64,000 nt of DNA from Pseudomonas alcaligenes (GTDB lineage: Bacteria > Pseudomonadota > Gammaproteobacteria > Pseudomonadales > Pseudomonadaceae): the NCBI RefSeq assembly GCF_014490745.1, contig NZ_LZEU01000001.1:1821001-1885000 (forward strand). Reading direction: 5' to 3'. Shown one piece after another: positions 26,129 to 33,626 of this stretch (positions are counted from its first letter, which is position 1; each line of letters opens with the position of its first letter). Position numbers and translations under genes: made by a program. A model generated the notes under the pieces. The model did no database searches. It was not told the DNA's origin and worked only from the letters and a program-made list of their open reading frames with translations.

Positions 26129-28276
26129 ATGCTCAGTCCCGAACTCAAGTCCCAGATCCAGGGTGCCTACAGCCGCTTCCTCGAAGCCAAGAGCCTCAAG
26201 CCGCGTTATGGCCAGCGCCTGATGATCGCCGAGATCGCCAAGGTGCTGGGCGCGATCCGGCACAACGACGAGGGGCAGCGGGACGGCGAACCGGCCGTGG
26301 TGGCAGTGGAGGCGGGCACCGGTACCGGCAAGACCGTGGCCTACAGCCTGGCCGCGATCCCTACGGCCAAGGCCGCCGGCAAGCGCCTGGTGATCGCTAC
26401 GGCGACCGTGGCGCTGCAGGAGCAGATCGTGCACAAGGATCTGCCCGATCTGCTGCGCAACAGCGGGCTGAACTTCAGCTTTGCCCTGGCCAAGGGCCGC
26501 GGCCGCTACCTGTGCCTGTCTAAGCTGGACATGCTGCTGCAGGAAGGCGAGGCCCAAGGTGCCACGGCCCAGTTGTTCGCTGAGGAAGGCTTTCGTCTGG
26601 ATGTCGACGAGAGCAGCCAGAAGCTGTTCACCGGCATGATCGAGAAGCTCGCCGGCAACCGTTGGGATGGCGACCGCGACAGCTGGCCGGAAGAGCTGGA
26701 GGATCAGGTCTGGAGCCGCCTGACCACCGACCATAGCCAATGCACCAACCGCCATTGCCCGAACTTCGGCCAGTGCGCCTTCTACAAGGCGCGCGAGGGC
26801 ATGGGCAAGGTCGACGTGATAGTCACCAACCACGACATGGTGCTGGCCGACCTGGCCCTGGGCGGCGGTGCCGTGCTGCCCGATCCGCGTGAAACCCTGT
26901 ATGTGTTCGACGAAGGCCACCACCTGCCGGACAAGGCCATCGGCCACTTCGCCCATTTCACCCGCCTGCGCAGCACCGCCGACTGGCTCGGCCAGGTGGA
27001 GAAGAACCTGACCAAGCTGCTGGCCCAGCATCCGCTGCCCGGCGAGCTTGGCCGCCTGATCGAGGGCGTACCGGAACTGGCGCGCGAGCTGCGCACCCAG
27101 CAGCAGTTCATGTTCAGTGCCTGCGAGCAGTTGGCCGACTTCAAGGCCGGCGAGGACATGGAGGGGCGCGAGCGACCCCGTCACCGCTTTGTCGGCGGCC
27201 TGGTGCCCGAGCACCTGCGTGAGCTGGGCATCGAGCTGAAGAAAGGCTTCGCCAAACTCACCGATGTGTTCACCCGCCTGACCGAGCTGCTCAAACAGGC
27301 GATGGACGATGAAGCCAGTGGCGTGGGCGTTTCCAGCGGCCAGGCGGAGGAGTGGTACCCGCTGTTCGGCAGCCTGCTGGCCCGTGCCCAGGGCAACTGG
27401 GAACTGTGGGTCGCCTTCACCGTGGAAGACCCGCAGGACAGCCCGCCGATGGCGCGCTGGCTGACCCTGGCCGAGGGCGGTGCGCTATTCGATATCGAGG
27501 TCAACGCCAGCCCGATCCTCGCCGCCGAAACCCTGCGGCGCAATCTGTGGAACGTCGCCTACGGCGCCCTGGTGACCTCGGCCACGCTGACCGCGCTGAA
27601 CAGCTTCGACCGCTTCCGCATGCGCGCCGGCCTGCCCAAGGCGGCGGTCACCGCGGTGGTGCCGAGCCCCTTCCTGCATGCCGATGCCGGTGTGCTCAAG
27701 GTGCCTGACCTCAAGGCCGACCCGCGTGATGCGGCGGCGCATACCGCGGCCATCGTGCGCGATCTGCCGGGGCTGGTCGAAGGTTCGCGCGGCACCCTGG
27801 TGCTGTTTTCCTCGCGCAAGCAGATGCAGGAAGTGTTCGACGGCCTCGAGCGCGACTGGCGCAAGCGCGTGCTGATCCAGGGCAACCTGTCCAAGCAGGA
27901 GACCCTGAACAAGCACAAGGCGCGAGTCGACGACGGCGAGGACAGCGTACTGTTCGGCCTTGCCAGCTTTGCCGAAGGGGTCGACCTGCCGGGTGCCTAT
28001 TGCGAGCACGTGGTGATCGCCAAGATCCCCTTCGCTGTGCCGGACGACCCGGTGGAAGCGGCGCTGGCCGAGTGGATCGAGGCGCGCGGCGGCAACCCGT
28101 TCATGGAAATCGCCGTGCCGGATGCCTCGCTGAAACTGGTGCAGGCCTGTGGCCGCCTGCTGCGTACCGAAGAGGATCGCGGCACCATTACCCTGCTGGA
28201 TCGCCGTGTGGTGACCCAGCGCTACGGCAAGGCCATTCTCAACGCCTTGCCACCGTTTCGCCGTGAAATAAGCTGA
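26129..28276 (+). CDS. dinG: ATP-dependent DNA helicase DinG
   Basis: A 715-residue XPD-like 5'-3' helicase that unwinds D-loops, R-loops and forked DNA. Walker A is EAGTGTGKT at about residues 61-69, the DEAH-type box is FDEGHH near 262, and the Fe-S cluster cysteines are C129, C205, C210 and C216 (YLCLSKL then CTNRHCPNFGQC). The second helicase half includes LVTSATL, FGLASFAEGVDLPG and the final QACGRLLRTEEDRG. Length is normal. In E. coli the gene is SOS-induced; I did not find a clear LexA box (CTG-N10-CAG) in the 88-base upstream gap. Confidence 0.95.
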   Translation: MLSPELKSQIQGAYSRFLEAKSLKPRYGQRLMIAEIAKVLGAIRHNDEGQRDGEPAVVAVEAGTGTGKTVAYSLAAIPTAKAAGKRLVIATATVALQEQIVHKDLPDLLRNSGLNFSFALAKGRGRYLCLSKLDMLLQEGEAQGATAQLFAEEGFRLDVDESSQKLFTGMIEKLAGNRWDGDRDSWPEELEDQVWSRLTTDHSQCTNRHCPNFGQCAFYKAREGMGKVDVIVTNHDMVLADLALGGGAVLPDPRETLYVFDEGHHLPDKAIGHFAHFTRLRSTADWLGQVEKNLTKLLAQHPLPGELGRLIEGVPELARELRTQQQFMFSACEQLADFKAGEDMEGRERPRHRFVGGLVPEHLRELGIELKKGFAKLTDVFTRLTELLKQAMDDEASGVGVSSGQAEEWYPLFGSLLARAQGNWELWVAFTVEDPQDSPPMARWLTLAEGGALFDIEVNASPILAAETLRRNLWNVAYGALVTSATLTALNSFDRFRMRAGLPKAAVTAVVPSPFLHADAGVLKVPDLKADPRDAAAHTAAIVRDLPGLVEGSRGTLVLFSSRKQMQEVFDGLERDWRKRVLIQGNLSKQETLNKHKARVDDGEDSVLFGLASFAEGVDLPGAYCEHVVIAKIPFAVPDDPVEAALAEWIEARGGNPFMEIAVPDASLKLVQACGRLLRTEEDRGTITLLDRRVVTQRYGKAILNALPPFRREIS

Positions 28277-28302
28277 CTGACCCGTGCCAAGGAGAAGGCT
28301 GC

Positions 28303-29139
28303 ATGCCCCAGATGCCCCGTTCCATCCTCATCACCGGCTGCTCGACCGGCATCGGTTATGCCACGGCTGTCGCCTGTCGGGCGGCGGGCTGGCAGGTGTT
28401 TGCCTCGGCGCGCCAGGCCGAGGATGTGGTGCAGCTGCAGAGTGAAGGCTTCAACGCCATCCAGCTCGATCTCAACGAGCCGGCCAGTATCCATAGTGCC
28501 CTGGCCCAGGTGCTGGCGCAGACCGGCGGCACGCTGGATGCGCTGTTCAACAACGGCGGCTACGGCCAGCCCGGCGCCATCGAGGATCTGCCGCGGGTAG
28601 CCTGGCGCGAACAGTTCGAGACCAATGTGTTCGGCCCCGCCGAGCTGACCGCTGCGGTGCTGCCGGTAATGCGCCGCCAGGGCCACGGGCGCATCCTGTT
28701 CAACAGCTCGGTGCTGGGCTATGCCGCGCTGCCGCTGCGCGGTGCCTACAACGCCTCCAAATTCGCCATCGAAGGCCTGGTCGATACCCTGCGCCTGGAA
28801 CTGGTCGGCAGCGGCATCGAGGCGGTGCTGATCGAACCGGGGCCGATCATTGCGCGCTTTCGCGCCAACAGCCTGCTGGCCCTGCGCAAGCATGTGGACA
28901 CCAGTCGCGGTGCCCACAGCGCCAGCTACGAGCTGATGGAGGAGCGCCTGGCCAAGGAGGGCGCCGCAGTGAAGTACACCCTCCCGGCGGAGGCAGTGGC
29001 TGAGGCCGTGCTGCAGGCGCTGCGCAGCCGCGTGCCGCGCACCCGCTACCCGGTGACGGTGCCGGCCAAGCTGTTCCGCGTGCTCAATCGCCTGCTGCCG
29101 GATCGCTGGCTCGACCGGATGAAAGGCGGCACCGTCTGA
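28303..29139 (+). CDS. Short-chain dehydrogenase/reductase
   Basis: A 278-residue classical SDR. The cofactor motif is TGCSTGIG near residues 11-18, the NNGG block corresponds to NNAG, the catalytic serine lies in NSSVLGYAALPLRG, and the YNASK tyrosine and lysine follow. The C-terminal part has EPGPIIARFRAN. NADP or NAD preference is not clear. AAGGAG lies seven bases before the ATG. It follows dinG by 26 bases and opens a run of + strand genes (glycosyltransferases, ferritin-like protein, glycosidase) with which it may act. Substrate unknown. Confidence 0.85.
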   Translation: MPQMPRSILITGCSTGIGYATAVACRAAGWQVFASARQAEDVVQLQSEGFNAIQLDLNEPASIHSALAQVLAQTGGTLDALFNNGGYGQPGAIEDLPRVAWREQFETNVFGPAELTAAVLPVMRRQGHGRILFNSSVLGYAALPLRGAYNASKFAIEGLVDTLRLELVGSGIEAVLIEPGPIIARFRANSLLALRKHVDTSRGAHSASYELMEERLAKEGAAVKYTLPAEAVAEAVLQALRSRVPRTRYPVTVPAKLFRVLNRLLPDRWLDRMKGGTV

Positions 29140-29224
29140 CGCCGGCGTGAGCTGGCGCAAGTCGATGGCGCGGGCGGCCTGCTAGTCTGCCGCCATCGCT
29201 CATGGATGAACCCGAGGGACAAGG

Positions 29225-30250
29225 ATGAACCTGCACGATCTGGCCGCACGTACGGCCCTGGTACTGGAAACCAACAACCTGCGCGGCGGCGCCGACCTGG
29301 ACAAGGTCGCCGCCAGCCTCGGCCGCCTGTTCGACCATCTGCAAGGGCAGAGCCTGGCGCTGAGCCGGCTGGCCCAGGTGGTGGTGACCCACGACGGCTT
29401 GCCGGCAGAGGTGTGTGCCGAGCTGGCGCGCCGTTCCAGCCTGGCGCTGCAATTCGTGCTGATCGACGCCAGCACCGGCTACTACGCGGCGAAGAACGCC
29501 GGCTTTGCTGCCACCTCGGCCGAGCAGTGCGCCTATGTGGTATTCGCCGACGCCGACTGCATCCCCGCTGCCGACTGGCTTGAGCAGCTGCTCCTGCCGC
29601 TGTGCGCCGCGCAGCCGCCGGCCGTGGTGGCCGGACGTACCAGCTATAGCAGCAGCCTGGCCGGCACGGCGCTGACCACCCTCGACTTCATGTACTTCCC
29701 CAGCCCGCTGCAGGCCGGGGCTACCCGTAATTTCTACGCCAACAACGTGGTGTTCCGTCGCGATGTATTCGCCGAGCACGCCTACCAGGCGCTGGATGGC
29801 GTGTACCGCGCCCATTGCCAGGTGCTCGGCCTGAACCTGCAGGCGGCCGGCATCGCCCTGCACTATGCTGCCGCTGCCCACACTGAACACCGCCTGCCGG
29901 ACACCCGTGGCGAAGCTCTCAAGCTGCGCTGGATGCGTGGTCAGGACTCGGTCGGTCTGACGCCCTATCTGGTGCGTGCCTACCTGCCGCAGCGCCTGCA
30001 CTGGTTCGCCCGCAGCGGCCCGCTGGCGCCGCTGACCATTCTCGGCGCCCGCCTGGGTTACAGCCTGCGCGCGCTCAACCACCAGGATCTGCCACCCGTG
30101 CACGGCCTGCGCCGGCTGGGCGCCATGGGGCTGATCCTGGCCTTCTCGCTGGTCGACATGGCGGGCGCCCTGGCACGCGGCGTCGGCATCAACACCCTGG
30201 GGCGCAAGGTGGCTGCCGATGCCCAGGCGCTGTCCTATCACCGCGCCTGA
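29225..30250 (+). CDS. Glycosyltransferase family 2 protein
   Basis: A 341-residue GT-A type glycosyltransferase. The nucleotide-sugar site shows the metal motif DAD in YVVFADADCIPAADWLEQLL around residues 109-111, preceded by GYYAAKNAGFAATSA, which is typical of GT2 proteins. A hydrophobic segment near residues 290-312 (LGAMGLILAFSLVDMAGALA) may anchor it to the membrane. The N-terminal 60 residues are less conserved. GAGGGACAAGG lies just before ATG 29225. A second, GT-B-type transferase is encoded 2.2 kb downstream. Acceptor and sugar unknown; a role in a glycolipid or surface glycan is inferred only from context. Confidence 0.75.
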   Translation: MNLHDLAARTALVLETNNLRGGADLDKVAASLGRLFDHLQGQSLALSRLAQVVVTHDGLPAEVCAELARRSSLALQFVLIDASTGYYAAKNAGFAATSAEQCAYVVFADADCIPAADWLEQLLLPLCAAQPPAVVAGRTSYSSSLAGTALTTLDFMYFPSPLQAGATRNFYANNVVFRRDVFAEHAYQALDGVYRAHCQVLGLNLQAAGIALHYAAAAHTEHRLPDTRGEALKLRWMRGQDSVGLTPYLVRAYLPQRLHWFARSGPLAPLTILGARLGYSLRALNHQDLPPVHGLRRLGAMGLILAFSLVDMAGALARGVGINTLGRKVAADAQALSYHRA

Positions 30251-30282
30251 GTGGGCTGCGTTTATCCGGGGAGGGTTGCCGC

Positions 30283-30669
30283 ATGCCGCATCCGATCGAA
30301 CTGCTGATCAAGCAGGCGGATACCGCCATCAATCAGGAAGACTTCGACAGGTTGCTGGATATCTACGCCGAGGATGCCCTGCTGGTGGTCAAACCGGGCC
30401 TGCATGCGGTCGGCAAGGCTCAGATCAGGCAGGCCTTCGTGGCCATCGCAGCCCATTTCGGCCACAGCCTGCAAGTGCGCCAGGGCGGCATGGAGATTCT
30501 CGAAACGGGCGATACGGCGCTGGTACTGGCCCGGACACTGGTGGCAGCCGCCGACCATCCTGGCGTGGAGCGCAAGGCCACCTATGTATTCAGGCGCAGC
30601 GCCGAGGGCGCCTGGCTCTGTGTTATCGACAACTCGTACGGGCACGACCTGCTGGACGCGCAGGTCTGA
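30283..30669 (+). CDS. NTF2-like/SnoaL-like small protein
   Basis: A 128-residue single-domain protein of the NTF2-like superfamily (DUF4440/SnoaL type). The pattern ELLIKQADTAINQEDFDRLLDIYAEDALLVVKPG at the start, GKAQIRQAFVAIAAHF in the middle and RRSAEGAWLCVIDNSYG at the end is characteristic. Such proteins are pocket-forming folds used as enzymes, isomerases or binding proteins, so no function can be assigned. It lies 32 bases after the GT2 gene, preceded by GGGGAGGG, and 67 bases before the next gene. Confidence 0.8.
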   Translation: MPHPIELLIKQADTAINQEDFDRLLDIYAEDALLVVKPGLHAVGKAQIRQAFVAIAAHFGHSLQVRQGGMEILETGDTALVLARTLVAAADHPGVERKATYVFRRSAEGAWLCVIDNSYGHDLLDAQV

Positions 30670-30736
30670 ACCACGCCGCAAGCCCGCAGCCTGGAACCGG
30701 CACGGGCGCTCATCCACCCACACGTAAGGGATCAAC

Positions 30737-31723
30737 GTGAAAGCATCCATCTGCCGTTCCGCCATTTATCTGAGTGCGCTGCTGGCTCTGCCGCTGGCCC
30801 AGGCCGGGGAGTTCCAGGGGCGCGGCGTATTCCATTTCGCCAGTGCCACGGGCTGCCCGCTGGCAACGGCCGGCACGCCGCCGAGCGATTGCAACCGCAT
30901 CGCCCTGGACGATGACGGCACCCGGGCGTTGCTGGACGAGGCCGGCAAGACCCTGGAGCTGCGTAATGAACGCGACTACCCCGCGCAGGCGGTGGTCGGC
31001 GACCTGCTGCTGCAGGGCAGCGCGCTGGCCGAGAGCGGCCAGCGCGTACCGGTCAGCCTGCACCTGCTGGTGAGCAAGAATGGCCAGCAGTGGAGCAGCA
31101 GCGTGCATGCCCATGCGCCGGTCAAGGGCGACATGCGCGACGTGCAGCTCGACGTCTACCAGGTGAGCGCCAGCGTGGCCGGTCAGCCGCAATTGCTGCT
31201 GAGCCGCGAGCAGGCCCTGGCCGCGTTGACCTCGCCGTCCACTGCGGCGCGCCTGACCAAGCAGTTCGTCCAGGTGCGCGACAACCGGGTCGAGGCGGCC
31301 AAGGCCGAATATGCCGATATCACCGTGGCCCTGGGCCTGGAAAAGGCCGCGTTGCCGGCGCTGCGTGCCAGCCTCTATGTGCAGGGTGGGCATGCCGGTC
31401 TGGACAAGGCGCTGCAAGGCGGCACCTGGAGCCTGGAACTGGAGGCCCTGCGCAGCCATCTGCCGCAGCAGGTGGTCGAGCGCGACCTGTTCCTCTTCGG
31501 CCTGGATCGCCAGCCCTTGTTGCAGTCGCTCAAGGCCGACGGCTTCGCCAAGCATGGCAAGCTGCTGCTGGGCGCGCACGACGGCAAGGGCTACCTGAGC
31601 TACCAGGGTCAGCAGGTCGACCTGCCCGAGGCCGGCAGCGTGGCCCGGGCCTTCCTGCAGGAGAGCTTCATCGGCCTAGTGCTGGCCGGCCAGCAAGGCG
31701 CGGCGGTGGCTGTGGCGCAATGA
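30737..31723 (+). CDS. Secreted protein of unknown function
   Basis: A 328-residue exported protein; the first 22 residues form a signal peptide cut after AQA. The mature part contains two cysteines close to the N-terminus (GCPLA and SDCNR), likely a disulfide, then a mixed alpha/beta body and a C-terminal half with LEALRSHLPQQVVERDLFLFGL. I recognise no domain. The start is GTG at 30737 with TAAGGGA upstream. The stop overlaps the ATG of the ferritin-like gene, so the two are coupled; the neighbouring glycosyltransferase and glycosidase genes suggest an envelope or surface-glycan process. Confidence 0.7.
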   Translation: MKASICRSAIYLSALLALPLAQAGEFQGRGVFHFASATGCPLATAGTPPSDCNRIALDDDGTRALLDEAGKTLELRNERDYPAQAVVGDLLLQGSALAESGQRVPVSLHLLVSKNGQQWSSSVHAHAPVKGDMRDVQLDVYQVSASVAGQPQLLLSREQALAALTSPSTAARLTKQFVQVRDNRVEAAKAEYADITVALGLEKAALPALRASLYVQGGHAGLDKALQGGTWSLELEALRSHLPQQVVERDLFLFGLDRQPLLQSLKADGFAKHGKLLLGAHDGKGYLSYQGQQVDLPEAGSVARAFLQESFIGLVLAGQQGAAVAVAQ

Positions 31724-32442
31724 GCGTGCACCAGTTGCTGAGCTTCGAGGCTCCGCCGCTGCAGGGCTGGCCGCGCCTGCAGGCCTGGCTGGTGGATCGC
31801 ATCAAGCGCGCCGCGCTGCGTCAGCTGCACGCCAGCCGTGGCGGCGAGCTGTTGCTGCTGCGTATGTACCTGATCGGCGAAGAGGCGACTGAGAAAACCC
31901 TGCAGCACGAGTTGATGCCGACACCGCCGCAGTGGCTGGAGCGCCAGGTGCAGCAGCACCTGCGCGAGGAACAGGGGCATAGCGAGGCGTTCGCCGCGGC
32001 CATGCGCGAGCGCGGCGTGGAGCCGCAGGCGCCGCTGCTGCCGGATCGCCTCAGCCAGGCCAAGATCCGTCGCTGGCAGCAAATTGCCCAGGCCCACGGG
32101 CCGCAGTTCCAGCAGGGCCTGCTGGTCTCGGCCTATGCCATTGGCCTGTGCGCCGAGCAGATGGCCGAGCGGGTGCTGGCCCGCCACTGCGCGGTCATCG
32201 CCGCCGACCATCCGCTGCGGCCATTGCTGGCGGGCGTGCTGAACGACGAGCGCAAGCATGTACGACTGTGCCAGCGCACTCTCAACCGCATCGTACGGCC
32301 CGAGGAGCAGGCGCAGCTGCAGCGTCTGCTGGCCGAGGCTCGCGCGGTGGATCGTGCCTGGGGCGTGAGCGGGGCACTGGCGATGTACCTGGCCGGCTGC
32401 GTACTGCGCCTGCGCGGGTGGCTGGGCGAGCGCAGAGCCTGA
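31720..32442 (+). CDS. Ferritin-like (di-iron) domain protein
   Basis: A 240-residue helical protein with the spaced ligands of a ferritin-like di-iron four-helix bundle: Glu in EEATEK (54/55), ExxH at 84-87 (EEQGH), Glu at 146/150 (AEQMAE) and ExxH at 177-180 (ERKH). These could bind two irons and carry out an oxidation or hydroxylation. A hydrophobic C-terminal stretch (GALAMYLAGCVLRLRGWLG) may bind the membrane. It overlaps the secreted-protein gene (ATGA) and shares TGATG with the following glycosyltransferase gene. It could equally be a non-enzymatic ferritin-fold protein. Confidence 0.72.
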   Translation: MSVHQLLSFEAPPLQGWPRLQAWLVDRIKRAALRQLHASRGGELLLLRMYLIGEEATEKTLQHELMPTPPQWLERQVQQHLREEQGHSEAFAAAMRERGVEPQAPLLPDRLSQAKIRRWQQIAQAHGPQFQQGLLVSAYAIGLCAEQMAERVLARHCAVIAADHPLRPLLAGVLNDERKHVRLCQRTLNRIVRPEEQAQLQRLLAEARAVDRAWGVSGALAMYLAGCVLRLRGWLGERRA

Positions 32443-33542
32443 TGTCGCGGATTCTCTACCTGGCCACCGCCGATGCGCGTGGCCACCTGATGCGTGCCCA
32501 GCTGCTGACCCGTGCCTTGCGCGAACGTGGGGCCATGGTCGAGGTGCTGACCACGGCCGACGAGGGGGTGACCTTCCTCGCCGAGTTCGGCATCGCGGCG
32601 CAGGTGCTGTCGCGGCACTACGCGGTGCAGTTCGACGGGCAGCAGAACATGCTGCGCGGGCGCACCGATCGCACCATTGCCCGTTATGTCTTCGATCCGC
32701 GGCACATGCTGCGCGATATCTGGCGCCTGCAGCGCCTGTGGCGCCAGGTCGATCTGCTGGTCAACGACTCCTTCCACCCGGCGCTGCTGGTCATGGGCTG
32801 TCTGCCGTTCTGGCGGCGCAAGATCGTGCATGTCTATGGCGCCAGCCTGCGCCAGGCCCTCGAAGACAACTTCCAGGGCCGTCTGCCTGCCTGGTTGGCG
32901 CGCGGCTTTGCCGCCATCATCGGCTGGGAGCTGGGGCGCGCGCACGGGCGCCTGCAGCATGACTTCGCCTATGCCGGAGGCGAGGAATGCGCGCCACGCA
33001 GCTTCAACCTGCCGACCCCGGTGGAGCTGGCCGTGCCGCGCGAGGCAGAGACCGCCTATGCGGCGGTGTACCTCAATCCGCATTTTCGCGACGAGGCGCT
33101 GGCGGCGGCGCTGGAGCAGGGGCTGGAGGATGCCGGCCTGGCTGCCCAGCGGGTGGGCGAAGGCTACGCCGGCCGGCCCGGCTGGCAGGCGCGGGATCCT
33201 CGCTGGGTAGATGCGGCGGCGGGCAGTGCGCTGATCCTGTCCGCACCGGGTATGGCGGCGCTGTCGCTGGCGCAGGTGTACCAGCGGCCGATCCTGCTGC
33301 TGGTTACCGACCAGCCGGAGCAACTGAGCAATGCCGCGCGGGCTGCCGAACTGGGCTTGCTGCACGAGGTACTGGTCTGGCGCGGCGACGGCCCGCGCTT
33401 TGCCCGGGAGCTGGCGGCCGCGGCGCATCGTCTGGCCGCCGTGGCGCCTGCGCCGGGAGCGTGGCTGGGGCAGGCGCGGCAGCGTCTGGAAGCCTGGGGT
33501 GACTGCCTCCTGCAGTTGGCGGCGCCAGGCGCGGGGCGGTAG
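32442..33542 (+). CDS. GT-B type glycosyltransferase-like protein
   Basis: A 366-residue protein with the look of a GT-B glycosyltransferase (MurG/UDP-glycosyltransferase style). The N-terminal lobe starts ILYLATADARGHLMRAQLLTRALRERGA, a typical acceptor-side Rossmann start; the C-terminal lobe contains SAPGMAALSLAQVYQRPILLL, like the donor-site loop in which a glycine-rich turn and PxLxx stretch hold the nucleotide sugar. No DxD is needed in this fold. It starts at ATG 32442, overlapping the upstream stop. Family level only; sugar and acceptor are unknown. Confidence 0.65.
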   Translation: MSRILYLATADARGHLMRAQLLTRALRERGAMVEVLTTADEGVTFLAEFGIAAQVLSRHYAVQFDGQQNMLRGRTDRTIARYVFDPRHMLRDIWRLQRLWRQVDLLVNDSFHPALLVMGCLPFWRRKIVHVYGASLRQALEDNFQGRLPAWLARGFAAIIGWELGRAHGRLQHDFAYAGGEECAPRSFNLPTPVELAVPREAETAYAAVYLNPHFRDEALAAALEQGLEDAGLAAQRVGEGYAGRPGWQARDPRWVDAAAGSALILSAPGMAALSLAQVYQRPILLLVTDQPEQLSNAARAAELGLLHEVLVWRGDGPRFARELAAAAHRLAAVAPAPGAWLGQARQRLEAWGDCLLQLAAPGAGR

Positions 33543-33626
33543 CAGGGCGAGCTTTAATCTGCGCCTGCACTGGCATCATGCGCCCCTGCTGTTGTCTACT
33601 TGGGCGTCTTCCGGAGTACCCGCCCC

